NCBI GenBank assembly: GCA_011037195.1
Contig: JAAEAF010000638.1
Span: 200,619 to 264,618, forward strand
Reading direction: 5' to 3'
Source: Triatoma infestans
Taxonomy: Eukaryota > Arthropoda > Insecta > Hemiptera > Reduviidae
DNA length: 64,000 bases
Under the pieces are notes generated by a model that was given only the letters and a program-made list of their open reading frames with translations, was not told the origin of the DNA and made no database searches. The translations under genes and the position numbers were made by a program. The stretch's first letter is position 1. Each line of letters opens with the position of its first letter. Below are positions 1 through 10,677 of this stretch, one piece after another.

Positions 1-1085
1 TATAACAGATTTGTCATAATATAGGTGGTATCTACTGTCCTCGAGCACTGGAGATGGATTATACTTGGAGATGGTGCAGCCAGGGCTCCTAAGAAACCAC
101 GTTTAATTGCCAGTTTGTGGTAGTATGAAGCGAACAAGTAACATCCGTCTTCAATCAGCTTTCTAACATCTTCAAACAACAAGCGAAGAAGCGAGATCAG
201 TCTTTAATCAAATTTCAAGAAGCATTTTCAAATATCCAATTCAACCAGCTAGCTTACTTAGCTTATAAGCAACGTCAAAAGTCATAAATAGTCAATAGAA
301 CGAGCAAGAGTTGAACCATCGTGGGACCAAGAAATCACCGCTCGGCAACGCTATCCAGACCTCTCGACGAAACACTCTTCTACTCGTATTTACATTACCT
401 TCTACTCAGTAATAAACGCTAAATAATTTTAAGTTGAAATGCACAGCATTTTTAGTAAACAAATCACCATCATTCCAGATTCATCAGTTCATATCAAAAA
501 AAAATTTAACAAGAAATGGAACCAATTGCCAACAAATTCGCCACCCAAAAGCTGAACTCAACATAATATTCTATTAGCAACCGCATCACGGCGCTAAGTG
601 AGCCTCCAAGCATATGCCAATTATGTATAAAACACCCTCTGCCACGCCCACTAAATGTACGGCGAATTGGCTTCAACTTCGAATCTCTCACCTAGAAGCT
701 GTTTCTAGCGGTAGGAGAAATTAAACAAAAGCCGACAATCTGAGGTGCTTATCCATCGGTCACCAGATAAACTTTAAAGAATAATAATCACTCGCTACGT
801 CAACATCCACCTTCAAATCTTCAAGAAGTTCATTACACTAGTCACCAATCTAGTCAGAACAAGCAAGAGTTCTAACTGGTCACACCACTCTTCAAGCCAC
901 TCACAACACTCAATTCGACCATTCTACTTTTATCACGCTACAGACAACAATCATTCGCTATTCGCTCACACCATCCATGTTACTCTTCTCACCTAACTAA
1001 ATAAACGTTTAGTGGTTTGAAATGTTCTCATTTCTAGCATTATTCCAGCATCACCATTAACCATATATTTCCTGCTAACAATACA
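1..1085 (+). other. C-biased noncoding DNA, possible decayed LTR or retroelement leader pair
   Basis: No coding region is visible. The plus strand is rich in C, A and T and poor in G, as in many LTR R-U5 or leader regions. A TATAAAA motif lies at 626-632. Two segments about 590 bp apart resemble each other: each has a run of short CTACTC/ACTCTTC words, then AATAAACG (411-418 and 1000-1007), then TTGAAATG and an AGCATT word. This could be a diverged tandem pair of LTR-like units. The similarity is weak and no LTR boundaries could be set, so this is inference. Confidence 0.25.
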
Positions 1086-1127
1086 AATCTAATAATTTTA
1101 TTATTTTTATTATTTTTTTTAATTTAA

Positions 1128-1346
1128 GGCGCTTCAACACCTATGGTCATTAGCGCCCGAAGCCTTCTCAGTGCACTGCCGGCCTCCGGACAGTGATCTC
1201 TCGCTATAGACAACACTGTCCATCACCGAACAGTGAGCTGTAGAGGCTCCGAAGAAGAAAAAATTTAAGGGTAGCACTGGACTCGAACCCGGGATCTCCG
1301 CGCCAGAATCCAACGTGCTAACCACTTAGCTAATCCCTCCCCCTTT
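1128..1346 (-). mobile_element. tRNA-derived SINE, family 1
   Basis: Read on the minus strand, this begins with a tRNA-like head that has both RNA polymerase III promoter boxes: an A box (TTAGCTAAGTGGTTAGCAC) and a B box (GGTTCGAGTCC). The body that follows contains the family signature CAGTGTTGTCTATAGCGAG and a GCCGGCAGTGCACTGAGAAGG block near its 3' end. The same body recurs at about 11578, 22480, 53756 and 60214. T-rich and TTA-rich sequence flanks both sides. The sequence is nonautonomous and needs a LINE partner that I did not identify. Confidence 0.8.
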
Positions 1347-1515
1347 TTATTATTATTATAAATTACCACCCGCGCTGGTGGAGGATGTTGAACAGGAGGA
1401 TAGCGCTAAGGGAGGCTGAGATGATAGAGAACACAGTGGCTATTGGGTATCGGGGAGATGACCCTTTTAGTTTATTAAAACCCATTAATAATAATTATAA
1501 TAATAAATTACTAAC
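1347..1515 (+). mobile_element. possible retroelement 3' tail ending in TAA repeats
   Basis: A GC-richer block (about 1365-1480) sits between two TTA/TAA-type simple repeats and ends in AATAATAATTATAATAATAAA (interrupted TAA repeat). A TAA tail is typical of I-clade non-LTR elements. No protein similarity could be read here, so this is only a suggestion. Confidence 0.25.
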
Positions 1516-2250
1516 CAATGTTGCAAGAACGATGGTGCATAAATAACCAGATGAAAACAATTTTTATTTTCAAATGAATAAAACCTTTATACAATGAATG
1601 AATTCATTCAATTTCATCAATTCATTCGATAGTAACATTTTAATAATAGAATGGAATGTTTACTGATAACAAACAAAGGAACATGAGAGACACTAAATAT
1701 ATTGTGAGTAAATATATAGAGAATAAAAAAAAAAAAAAAACTTGGTTGAATGATTCCAATAATAGTGTTATCAGTATCCACTTCCTGTCTCTTATCATTT
1801 TTATACTGCCATAACAAACATCAATACACAACTACTTGACACATATAGAATCGTCAGAGAGTGGGCTACTCTTTTTAAAAATAATATTCGAAAGAAATAA
1901 AAAAATAAAACTGATTAAAATACTTTTTTTTTTGAATGAGATTTTTTTTCAATTGTTTTTGATTTAAAAAAAAATTAGATTATAAATATCTGCTGTTGGG
2001 GGAGGGATAAGAGCTGTCTTCAGACATCCACCATTAATACCTTGTGTGAAATACCAGCATAATTTCTCTAATTTTAATTAATAACACACTCACTTCCAAT
2101 TTCTACAAATTTGGATCTTTTTTTATAATAAAATTAATTTTGTATATATACATGAGAGAAACTCCAAAAAGCCATTTTGTAGAAAGGTTGACCCTATGCT
2201 TTCCTAGAATCATCTTAAAATTAGTTTTCTAGGGAAAAAGTTTCAAAGAA
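1516..2250. other. AT-rich spacer without recognisable gene
   Basis: This stretch holds poly-A and poly-T runs (for example 1727-1741) and short open frames forced by low complexity. I see no coding signal, RNA gene or conserved repeat. Confidence 0.5.
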
Positions 2251-2252
2251 CT

Positions 2253-2475
2253 TGATAACATCCGGTATTTTATCCGTCGTAGCATGCATATTAGTTATGT
2301 TCCCGACCGGTTTCGGATATTCATCCATCGTCAGAGCAAATTCACCAAGTTCGTGTAGAGAGTTCACTTCGAACAAATGTTTCTGTAGACTCACACTTGT
2401 TGGTTGTATATATGTGGGAAGGTTATAAGGTTATGTTACTACATGTGTGTGTGACAAAGTGAAATTATTATAAAT
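2253..2475. mobile_element. Half copy of palindromic foldback family C
   Basis: GATAACATCCGGTATTTTAT, the GACCGGTTTCGG core and the GGTTGTATATATGTGGGAAG word match the left arm of the palindromes at 56425-56870 and 58322-59059. The right arm is missing here. The sequence is noncoding. A TGTGTGTG microsatellite lies near the end, where the other copies have their centre. Confidence 0.7.
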
Positions 2476-2610
2476 TGTGATTAGGCATTAGGAAATAGTG
2501 TGTAATAACGAAACATGATAACTTTGTACTTACTAGTACATCAAGTTTAAAGTCAACCACTGTCGTGGATGTGGCAAGAACAGCAGTAATTTTGTAGTCG
2601 GCACCCTAAG

Positions 2611-3381
2611 GTGATAGTAGTGCTGGCGACCTTAAATGTTCGTAATGCGTTTAATGCTATTAGATGGCAGGATATACTCAGAGCGTTGAAAACCGACTTT
2701 TTTGTACCGGAATACTTAATCCGGATGATAGATAGCTATCCGAATGATAGGATTCTTTGCTATGAAACCCTGGAAGGTTCCCGATACCAACGGATCACCG
2801 GAGGAGCGGCGCAGGGCTCGATACTGGGGCCAGATTTGTGGAACGTTGCGTATAATGGAATCCTTCGAATGGAAATGCCGGACAATACATTTCTCGGTGG
2901 ATACGCAGACGATATTGTTGCGGTTACTACAGCAAGAGATGTAGAAATTGCCCAGCTAAGACTGAACCAGGTGATGAGGCGCACGCAGAACTGGCTTGAG
3001 GAGGAGCATGGTTTGGGGCTAGCTGCGGAAAAAACTGAAACTCTGGTCATATCCAGGCGACGCACGGATATCGGAAGGACTATGACGATTGACACGGTGA
3101 AACTGGAACCCAAGAGAGAAATTAGATATCTCGGAGTTTTATTGGACAGAAAATTATCCTTCGGGGAACATATTAAGCCTGTGTCTACGAAGGCGATGAA
3201 AGTTACATCGATGCTTAGTAGGATAATGGCTAATATAGGCGGCCCGTCCGGCAGGAAGAGAAAGTCATTAATGACGACGGCAAATGCTATCATGCTTTAT
3301 GGGAGTGAGATCTGGGCTGGAGCCCTGAGTCAATCTAAGCACCTAAGCGACTTCTGGCAGTTCAACGAAGAGAGGCGTTGA
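2611..3381 (+). pseudogene. R1-like reverse transcriptase fragment
   Basis: This encodes the palm and thumb of a non-LTR reverse transcriptase, which would copy the element RNA into a nicked chromosomal site. Readable motifs are LNVRNAFNAIRW (motif A, with the first catalytic Asp replaced by Asn: usual form LDVxNAFN), GAAQGSILGPDLWN, GGYADDIVAV (catalytic YADD), GLGLAAEKTETLVIS and REIRYLGVLLDRKLSFGEH, then a thumb ending in AIMLYGSEIW. The order and wording are those of arthropod R1 relatives. The apparent start codon is not a real start, because the homology begins upstream. The frame breaks after about 3370 and reappears in another frame as EALRIISAW. The open frame on the opposite strand (2760-3293) is a shadow. 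Confidence 0.88.
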
Positions 3382-3483
3382 GAATCATTAGCGCCTGGTA
3401 TCCGAGCCTCTAGTCCTGGTGATCGCCGTGGTGATCCTGTAGCCCCCACTGACTTAATTACCTCGGCGAGGCAATTCTGTTAT

Positions 3484-3897
3484 ATGCACAAGGAACTGGG
3501 GAACCAGGAGGCGACACGCAAAACGTCTGCTATTCTACAAAAAGAATGGAAGAGACGGTGGAGCACTGATACAAGGGCTAGGCGGACTTACAAGCTAATC
3601 AAAGACCCTATAGCATGGTCTAATAGGAAGCTCGGTGAGGTTAATTTTTACCTTACGCAATTTCTGACGGGTCATGGATGCTTCGCGAGCTACCTATACA
3701 GGATGAAGAAACCGAAATCCGCCAGGTGTATGTATGGTGACGCAGAGGTAGATGATGCCCCTCACACCTTTTTCAAGTGTACCAGATGGAATATATATAG
3801 TAAGAGAGGAACTGTGGAGAGAGAGAGAGAGACTGGATCTTTGACTCCAGGTACTCTAGATAGAAGAATGCTAGAAGAGCAAGGTTGTTTGGAATAA
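3484..3897 (+). pseudogene. R1-like retrotransposon C-terminus with zinc knuckle
   Basis: This continues the reverse transcriptase polypeptide in a new frame. FLTGHGCFASYLYRM is the conserved block before the C-terminal CCHC knuckle. The knuckle reads CMYGDAEVDDAPHTFFKC, so the second zinc ligand (normally C-x2-C) is Gly, another sign of decay. A GAGAGAGA run near 3820 has probably expanded inside the old coding sequence. The final stop is at 3895-3897. A short 3' UTR and poly-A follow. Confidence 0.82.
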
Positions 3898-4101
3898 AGT
3901 TGCAGGGTACATAGAATGTAAACTGAAGCAGAAGAGGAGAGAATTTACTTAATCTTTAGCAAGAAGAGTGTAGGATAGATGACTTATGCATACGAGGCGA
4001 CCCCCCTCCGAAGTAATGTCTTGTGACGGTTCCGGGAGGGTTCTCAGGCATGTTTTCAAGGGTAAGGTTCCTTTGGGCATTACTCCTTAAAAAAAAAAAT
4101 C

Positions 4102-4440
4102 AACCATTGATACCTTTATTGAGAAAAATCGTAATAAAATTAGGGGGGGGAAAAACATTCCCCATGAAGAAGTCAAATTTTCAACCAAACAATTTCTAAA
4201 CACAGAATTTTTTGCCAACAAATTCCATTCGTATTTACTATAGATTGTAAAACAAGCGTTTAATACTCCTCTGAAATGGCACTTTACTAGGAAGTATCTA
4301 CCCCCCCCTCCAGAACCTCTTTAAAAAATCAATTTTCCCAGTAAATAGTTGCTAATAAGACTGACAGACATAAATGCCTGAAGTATGTAAACAATATATA
4401 AATAAAATCGTTAATGCCTTTTTCAGGGAAAAAGCAAAAA
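4102..4440 (+). repeat. Degenerate HINE-like repeat fragment
   Basis: Weak matches to the internal unit of the dominant repeat are visible: GAGAAAAATCGTAATAAAAT, GAAATGGCACTTTA, CCCCCCCCTCCAGAACCTC and AATTTTCCCAGTAAATAGTTG. No termini are visible. Confidence 0.45.
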
Positions 4441-5708
4441 AAAAAGAAAAGTTAATCCATTATTCTACTACCGCTCAGAAAATTTCGGCGCAACCTTCTC
4501 ATGCGGTCCTCCCCTTCCAAAGGGAATAATAATCCTTATCCCACCAGAGGATTCCGAAAAACGCTCTAGCTTGTCTCGGTTTATAATCATGACAAAGTTG
4601 ATGGTCCTGGACACACTTTGTAAAAAAAAAAAAAAAATTAATTATTCAAAATAGGTTTCATAATCTTGGAATGACGTCATAAATCTTATCTATATTGGGC
4701 GGCTCCGAAAACAAAATATAAGAACTTCTAAGGAGCATGGGCGTCGGAAGGCAAAAAAAAATTAAATTACAAATTCCTTTAATGCCAGCAGGCAAACAAG
4801 TAAAATACCGCTAAGGAGACCATACAGTTCATTAATAATATAATAACCAAACAAGAGTATAAATAATTTAGAGTTAGAAACTTTTCTAAAAGGTATATTA
4901 AATGTAAAACAAAGTAGAAGTAAACTTGACGGGACAATAAAGTAGGAGAACTTTGTAAAATGTTTACTTAATGTTTTGAAATGAGAAAATTAGACAACAA
5001 ACTCTTTCTCCCCCCCCCCCCTAAACGATTTTACAAATTTTAACAAAATAATTAGAGATTTAAAATTAATTGATTCATGGACAATTGCCAATAAATTTGA
5101 AAACTTGGCGACACTTGGTTCTTCAAAAAGAAAAAGTGAATAATACAGCAAAGATTAACTGTATACACAACAATATTCAATGAGAGGGTCGGATAAATAT
5201 TTTATTTATTAAAAATGAAACTTATTAATTTTCAGTTTTAAACACCTGTACATCCGAATAAGTTGCAATGATTCAAGTAGATAGAACAAGAGTACAGAAA
5301 ATCTACATAATTTGATTTTATCAAGCTCTGACCAGCTGTCAGATTTTCATGATATAATGATCGGGTATATATTTTTTAAATAAAAAAGAATACCTTTTTT
5401 AAAGAGAAAAGTATACCTTACTATGATTCCCATTTTAGCAGCTGTCTCTGAATAACTTACCTGAAACAAACAAAGACAAAAAAAAAATGAATAAGGCTTT
5501 AGAAATTAAAACAGTTTCTCTTGTTGCAGTTTACAGAATTATAAATGACAAATTTTATATGTGTGGGTGAATCTAAACCTACATAATAAAATGACTATTT
5601 TGAGGAAACCATGACCTCCCCCGTCCACCAAAACTTCTCTAAATGAATTTTATCTGAAAAAAGTTGCTAGCAAAAGTGATATGGCTCTCTACACTCAATA
5701 CTGAGTGT
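4441..5708. other. AT-rich spacer with faint HINE traces
   Basis: No gene or RNA is visible. Poly-A, poly-C (5010-5021) and weak HINE-like words (about 5600-5690) occur. ACTCAATACTGAGTGT at about 5692-5707 is a short palindrome just before the next repeat end. Confidence 0.45.
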
Positions 5709-5765
5709 AAAAAATCTGATGTGAAACACTCATATTTGACTTTTTCTTACTCCAATTTACATAGT
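5709..5765 (+). repeat. HINE-like repeat, 5' end only
   Basis: AAAAATCTGATGTGAAACAC and the following TTTTTCTTACTCC match the 5' terminus and 5' subterminal inverted repeat of full copies at 20239, 22841, 31945 and 35205. The similarity fades downstream. Confidence 0.6.
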
Positions 5766-6044
5766 TACAAGTCTCTAGATTTTCGAACTCTAATATATAA
5801 CGCTTCTTATTATTATAATTTATTTGTTTAATTGCATTAATTAGTTCGATTCCGTTTTTTGTGTTGTTCTAAGAACCTAGATTTTGATTGAATTAGCTTA
5901 TACATAGAACACCATCATTACAGTATTATTATTATTATTATTATTCGGGTGCCTAATGGCGTGGGACCTAACTATGTGGCTTTTATCCCCCCATACCCCC
6001 CCCCCTAATTAATCTCCCCCGGTATTTCCACACGTCTATAGTAT

Positions 6045-6254
6045 TCTAAATATCTTTCAGCTCCAACCCTCCCAGGCAATCCTGCGAGAGTGACGCCTTC
6101 CCAAATACGCGAAACCTAGTATCAGCGAAACACTGACATAAATAGTGATACACCGTTTTCCTAACTCCATCACAGTTCTGACATGGGACTAGACGTCCTC
6201 CCTATATCATACAAATGACTAGACACCCATGTGTGTCCAGTCACTACACCCACC
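6045..6254 (-). pseudogene. I-like retrotransposon C-terminal CCHC region
   Basis: The minus-strand frame reads GHTWVSSHLYDIGRTS, then CQNCDGVRKTVYHYLCQC. That is a C-x2-C-x8-H-x4-C knuckle like those ending I-clade ORF2 proteins. FRVFGKASLSQDCL and a TAG stop follow. The segment is open but continues from a coding frame now separated by the insert at 6255-6839. Confidence 0.75.
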
Positions 6255-6839
6255 GCTTAAATGTTAGAATTGCATAATCAACTAATATAGCATTTTGGAA
6301 GAAAACAACCCCATCCCTCCCCAAAAAGCCCCATTAAATAAATTTACACAAGGAAATAGTACAAATAAAAGTTGCAGCTCTTTATATGTGTAGCTCATGC
6401 AGTTTAAAGAAAATCATTGGAGAAAAAAACGGAAAACTGAGAAATACATTTCAGTAAAAACGCACTTCCGGTCGACCGATTTTCTTCAAACTCGTAATTT
6501 CAACAACTTATTTAATTCTAATTAATATTATTTAGATAATAGAACTGTATCGTAAACTGAAATAGCACTTTAGAGATAAACTTAACCTCCACTCTTTCCC
6601 ACAAATGAATTTTTCTGTAGAAATGTTCCAAACAAAAGTTGTAGATATTTGTATGTGCAGTTGAATATCAAGTTCAAAGAAAATCGTTAGAGCCGTTTTC
6701 GAGAAAATCGGGGAAAAATGAAAAACTATTCAGTAATGTGGTACTTTGAAATTGAGGAATTTCGACCGCTGACCTACTGTCCGATCTTATGGTGATACCT
6801 AAACGGAATATTAAGTTTGAACTTACTGCGATTTTTCAT
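6255..6839 (+). repeat. Internal HINE-like fragment inserted in an I-like element
   Basis: The sequence starts in the middle of one ~300-bp HINE unit and ends just before the position where complete copies carry the CA microsatellite. Both element termini are missing. Conserved words include CGCACTTCCGGTCGACCGAT, TTCTTCAAACTCGTAATTTC and GGTGATACCTAAACGGAATA. The flanks are two 32-bp copies (6223-6254 and 6840-6871) that match at 28 positions. Confidence 0.8.
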
Positions 6840-7146
6840 ACACCCAAGTGTGTCCAGCCACTATCCCCACCAAGGTCCTCAGACCTGTCCTACTGACGGA
6901 CAGGAGATACTCCGAAATTCCCTGCTTACTTGCTTTTATAAATCTTTTAGCTTGGAGGCACCCCTACGTGTCCCCGCAGCGTTTCTCCAAGACTCTCATC
7001 TCCCAAAGTCTAATCTGTTTATCACGAAACGTCTTTGTGACGGTAAGGGCTGGTACGGGACCACAAAATGGTAATGATGATCCCTCCCTAGCCAACTGAT
7101 CCGCCCTTACATTGCCCTCTATTCCCGCATGTCCGGGTGTCCCCAT
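6840..7146 (-). pseudogene. I-like retrotransposon RNase H remnant
   Basis: The minus-strand frame reads GTPGHAGIEGNVRADQLARE, the last RNase H motif block with the catalytic Asp in RAD. After one stop it continues to LLSVSRTGLRTLVGIVAGH, the linker normally just upstream of the C-terminal zinc knuckle. Earlier RNase H motifs are not recognisable upstream of about 7190. RNase H removes the RNA template strand during retrotransposition. This copy cannot be functional. Confidence 0.78.
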
Positions 7147-7200
7147 GCACCTTACCCCTCCGAGCTAAAGCATTCTCCCACTAATTTCAAACTCCATCAT

Positions 7201-8207
7201 TATAGTAAGTAATCATTCAATAATTTGTGTACTGCGCCACCTACATAAAATTAAGGACAATATAATGTATAGGCTAAAACTCTAGGTCTAACCAAAGTTT
7301 TTCAATTGAATATTATGAATTCATTGAAGAAATTTTTGTAGAGTTTAACATCAATTTTATATTGTTCAATTAGTATAAATGGCCAAATACAAAATGGCGG
7401 GCAGAATTTTGCATTTCTGCCAAATTCTGTTTTGCCTATTCTTTCAACAATGGAATGAAAATTCTGAGTGTTTTTTCTGTATCACTCACATTAATTATAT
7501 AAAACAGTAAATATTATGTTAGAAATAATTTGATTTTTGCATTTTTTTGTTGCACAATTCGATAATTTATAAAATATCTGTGGAGAAAAAATTAGTAAAA
7601 AAAAATTCTTTTCGAAGAAATAATTATCAATAAATAATTAACCAATTACAGTGTAATATGGGTGCAAGTGTAAGGTGTGAAATATGGGTGCATGTTAAGC
7701 CAATCAGAAATCTACAATTCTCATGTTGACCACTCCCACATTTGACATCATTACTTTTACAATGTGATTGACTGCTTACTTACAGCTAGCTAATAGTAAC
7801 TTTGAAAAAACTAGTTTAGAATTTTTTTTTACTAATTTTACCTTCGCAGATATTTCATAAATTATCAAATTGTACAATAAAAATTAAAAAAAAAAAAATC
7901 AAATTATCAAGCTATTTCTAACGTATTGTTAGAAAAAAATAAACATTCTAACATATTGTTGAAACAGAAAGCAAGAGGGGTAGAAATGCAAAACCAATGT
8001 AAGTCCGCCATTTTGTATTTACCCGTTTATACTAGTGCGTCAAAATAGAATTCATGTTACACACCTACAAAAATTTTGTTCAAAGAATTCATAATTTTCT
8101 GTTAAAAAACTTTTCTTAGACCTGGAGTTAGTAAGCTGTTCATTATATCTATTGTCCCGAATTGTATGAATGTGACGCAGTCCACGAAGTGTTAAAAGAG
8201 TACTATA
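7201..8207. mobile_element. Palindromic foldback element, about 1 kb
   Basis: The two halves are diverged inverted copies of several hundred bases. Left-arm words CTGCGCCAC, GGACAATATAATG, AGGTCTAACCAAAGTTTTT, AATACAAAATGGCGG and AGTAAAAAAAAATTC reappear inverted on the right as GTGACGCAG, CATTATATCTATTGTCC, AAAAACTTTTCTTAGACCT, CCGCCATTTTGTATT and AATTTTTTTTTACT. The outermost bases are TATAGTA and TACTATA. No protein is encoded. It could form a long hairpin and is probably a nonautonomous DNA transposon with very long inverted repeats. Confidence 0.75.
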
Positions 8208-8339
8208 AAGATGGAAATCTACGCATGAGCTATCTATTCAATCAAAATCGAACCTTAATCAAAACACTCAACGACATTCTATTACTGCGCGAAATGGCAA
8301 ATTTTCTTCATAGTTACAATTCTTATTAGTGTTTGAAAC

Positions 8340-8560
8340 CGTCGGCATTTTTTGGGCAAAATCACAAAAGTTCAGTATAATCGCACTTCCGCTCGACCGA
8401 TTTTCTTCAAACTGGGAATTTTGACAACTTATATAATTCTAATTAATATTATTTAGTTGACAGAATTGTATAACACATTGTTGAACTAAAACAGCACATT
8501 AAAAGAAAATATAAACCCTGCCCCTCCCCGAAAACAATCTCGGACGCAATTTCACTTCCC
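8340..8560 (+). repeat. HINE-like fragment (one internal unit)
   Basis: CGCACTTCCGCTCGACCGAT, TTCTTCAAACTGGGAATTTT and CTAATTAATATTATTTAG match the start of the internal ~300-bp HINE unit. Neither terminus is present. Confidence 0.7.
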
Positions 8561-8685
8561 ACCCCCCGCGATGGTTAGTATAACTATATAAATGTTAAAT
8601 GACAATTCTGACGAAACTTATATCAGTGAAACCATTATTCTATTAAATGAGTGAAAATGATTTTAAACTGTGAGGATAACTTATG

Positions 8686-8892
8686 GGTGAATTATGCCTA
8701 ACTCCTCAGTATTGGTATAATTTTATTTTTTTGACTCACAGGCACGGTATCGACACTTAAGTTCATATTCATGTTTTCATATTTGTATTTGACATATTTT
8801 TAAAGAAAGTCAATTATTAAATAAACTGAAGTTGACACTTACGTTCGACAAATAAAATGAAAATAATGAGGAGTTAGTCACAATAATTACCA
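8686..8892. mobile_element. Candidate small foldback/MITE
   Basis: Imperfect inverted arms of about 65-75 bp face each other. The core is TAACTCCTCA near 8699 and TGAGGAGTTA near 8868, both followed inward by ATAATTTTATTTT-like and AAATAAAATGAAAATAAT sequence. No coding capacity and no clear target duplication. There is one copy in this window. Confidence 0.45.
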
Positions 8893-9214
8893 CACCCACA
8901 TATCGTTGTTATCCTAAGAATTTAAATTTTCAAAACACTAAGAAAATCGTCAAAGTGAAAGAAAATCGTTACATCATTTCTGAAAACAAACAATAAAATA
9001 GTGTGGTAACTGTTACTTTCTAGATGAAAAGTCACTTGAGGGTTAAAACAGTGTGTAAGTCAGGAAAGATCAAAATATGCAACTGGTGAATGGAAAGTCA
9101 ATTTAGAAAATCTGACGGCCACTCTCTTACTATTATTTTAAAGGTAATAAGACAACTTCTTCATACTGACAACAATAAAAAAATAAATGTTATAATTTAT
9201 GAAAATTGATTTCT

Positions 9215-9868
9215 TTATCTATTCCTTTCTACCGCAATGGCGATGTATGTAAGGCTTCCGCCTATAGAGCTTGGACCATTCGCCCTTATCTCGCACTAGC
9301 ATCCGTCGGACTTTCCATTCGTTTATTAGTATCGAAGAAGGGTAGCGGACTCCATGTTTCCCATTCCATCTTCGGCTTACTCTTTCTCTCTGAACCCTCA
9401 GCTTGGGTGGGTTTCATACTATCTTAGCCTATGTACCTCTATAACCATCTTGGCTGATTCCACGTTCAGACTGGCCCAGTTTGTGGTGTTCTTAAACTCT
9501 ACAATGCCGGGTGTTTTCCTCCACCTTTCTCAAATACCTCATATCAGTTCTGTATTTGACTTTTAAGCTTCTTTGTAAGAAGCCAGAACTCCGATGAGAA
9601 GCTGAGTCTAAGCAAAAATGTCGACTTACAGACAGGAAACTTTGTGTTCTTCGACCCTTTCTTTCGGTTTAGGAAACCTTACTTGATTTGAGTTATACAA
9701 TCTTGCAGTACCACCAATCCGTTCTCGAATCTCTACAGCTTTTATCGCTAAGATCAGGTCCGAAATATTTAAAGCTTGACTCCTGCTACACTCTCTCTTG
9801 CCAACTATACTAATTCCCCTAGCACTGCTTAGCTTCTTCCCAGTCTTCATTATCTTTGCCTTTCTCAA
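9215..9868 (-). pseudogene. RTE-like endonuclease-reverse transcriptase C-terminus, degenerate
   Basis: Minus-strand frames, broken by stops and shifts, give RYLRKVEENTRH (after the reverse transcriptase core) and end with VRDKGEWSKLYRRK, close to the terminal RxxWxxLYR block of insect endonuclease-reverse transcriptase proteins. The upstream minus-strand open frame (9626-9868) has no motif I recognise. No full RT motif survives. The element would run toward lower coordinates, with A/T-rich sequence at about 9170-9205 where its tail would be. Confidence 0.5.
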
Positions 9869-10315
9869 TATTTATGATCGTATTAATTTTTTCCTAATTC
9901 TTTCTTCAATATATAATCAGATTATAGAGAAGATTAACAACTGTTGTTTGCCACTACAGTCAGGTCGTCAACGAATGGCAGCAAAAGGGAGTATGAGAAG
10001 GGGTGAGGTTTCTGTCGCTTAAATTGAAACTTCTCAGGAATCACTTTGCTATACGCCATCGAGCAACAATACAACGAAATGAAGCGGGCTCAAGGTACAA
10101 CCTTGATGAATCCCGTTGTTTGCCTGGAATTCACTTTTACATGCTTTATGAGGTCATCACTATATTTCTGTTCATTTTATACAAGCTTTTCACTACTAAA
10201 ATCGTCGTTAAAAATTGTTTTAAAATTGAAAGTGCAGGCGTTTTTTTTTTGTTAATATCAAGTTTTAAACAAAGTTAGTATAATACATTAAACTTTCTCA
10301 ACTTTTACAACAATA
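9869..10315. other. No recognisable gene
   Basis: A slightly GC-richer stretch (9950-10130) contains overlapping plus-strand open frames of 70-90 codons with no recognisable domain and no common coding bias. I treat them as chance frames. Confidence 0.4.
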
Positions 10316-10640
10316 ACTAATTTTCTTCAAACTCCTAATTTTTACAAAAGATTTATGTACATTTAATATTATATAATGAGTAGTGTATCGAATAGGATAA
10401 CCTAACTCACTTCTTCCAAAATCCTTCCTAAAATAAATGTTTTTCTTAAAAACTGACAGACCTTTGGACAAGAAGTAAGTATTTATTGAAAGACTACAGA
10501 AATGTTGGAGTCGTTTACTAAGAAAATCAGAAATCCTGAAAAAAAAAAATTATCCAGTAAAGTGATAGATAACTCAATATATAGTTCGCATATACGAGAA
10601 CATAATATTTCCCCTAAAAACTCCAAAAAATCGAAAATAT
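10316..10640 (+). repeat. Degenerate HINE-like fragment
   Basis: TAATTTTCTTCAAACTCCTA, TTTAATATTATATAATGAG and ATTATCCAGTAAAGTG follow the order of the HINE internal unit, with many substitutions. Confidence 0.45.
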
Positions 10641-10677
10641 AAATAGTTCGCAATAATTCCTTATCTTTCGGTAAAGA

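Larger units (their letters stand above)
2590..4101 (+). mobile_element. R1-like non-LTR retrotransposon, 5'-truncated, poly-A tailed
   Basis: This is the 3' part of an R1-clade LINE. It contains the reverse transcriptase from just before the palm motif onward (2611-3381), the C-terminal zinc-knuckle region (3484-3897), a 3' UTR and an A11 tail at about 4089-4101. The 5' half, including the endonuclease, is absent. Frames shift between the parts, so the copy is dead. Class members insert by target-primed reverse transcription and are often 5'-truncated like this. I found no target-site duplication by eye. Confidence 0.85.
5924..7190 (-). mobile_element. I-like non-LTR retrotransposon 3' part, split by a repeat fragment
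   Basis: On the minus strand the element runs from a decayed RNase H (about 7146 down to 6964) through a linker ending in VGIVAGHTWV, then resumes at GHTWVSSHLYDIGRTS after a 585-bp interruption. It ends in a CCHC knuckle, a stop near 6045 and a TAA tail (TTA repeats on plus, 5924-5945). RNase H plus a TAA tail is characteristic of the I clade. The interruption (6255-6839) is bordered by a 32-bp near-duplication of element sequence. Confidence 0.78.

Noticed and set aside
1134..1325. tRNA genes suggested by A and B boxes at several sites
   Set aside because: All cases have degenerate cloverleafs and lie within repeated SINE bodies found several times in the window. None folds convincingly as a functional tRNA.
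2760..3293. A 177-codon minus-strand open frame
   Set aside because: It is exactly antisense to the R1-like reverse transcriptase and has no motif of its own.
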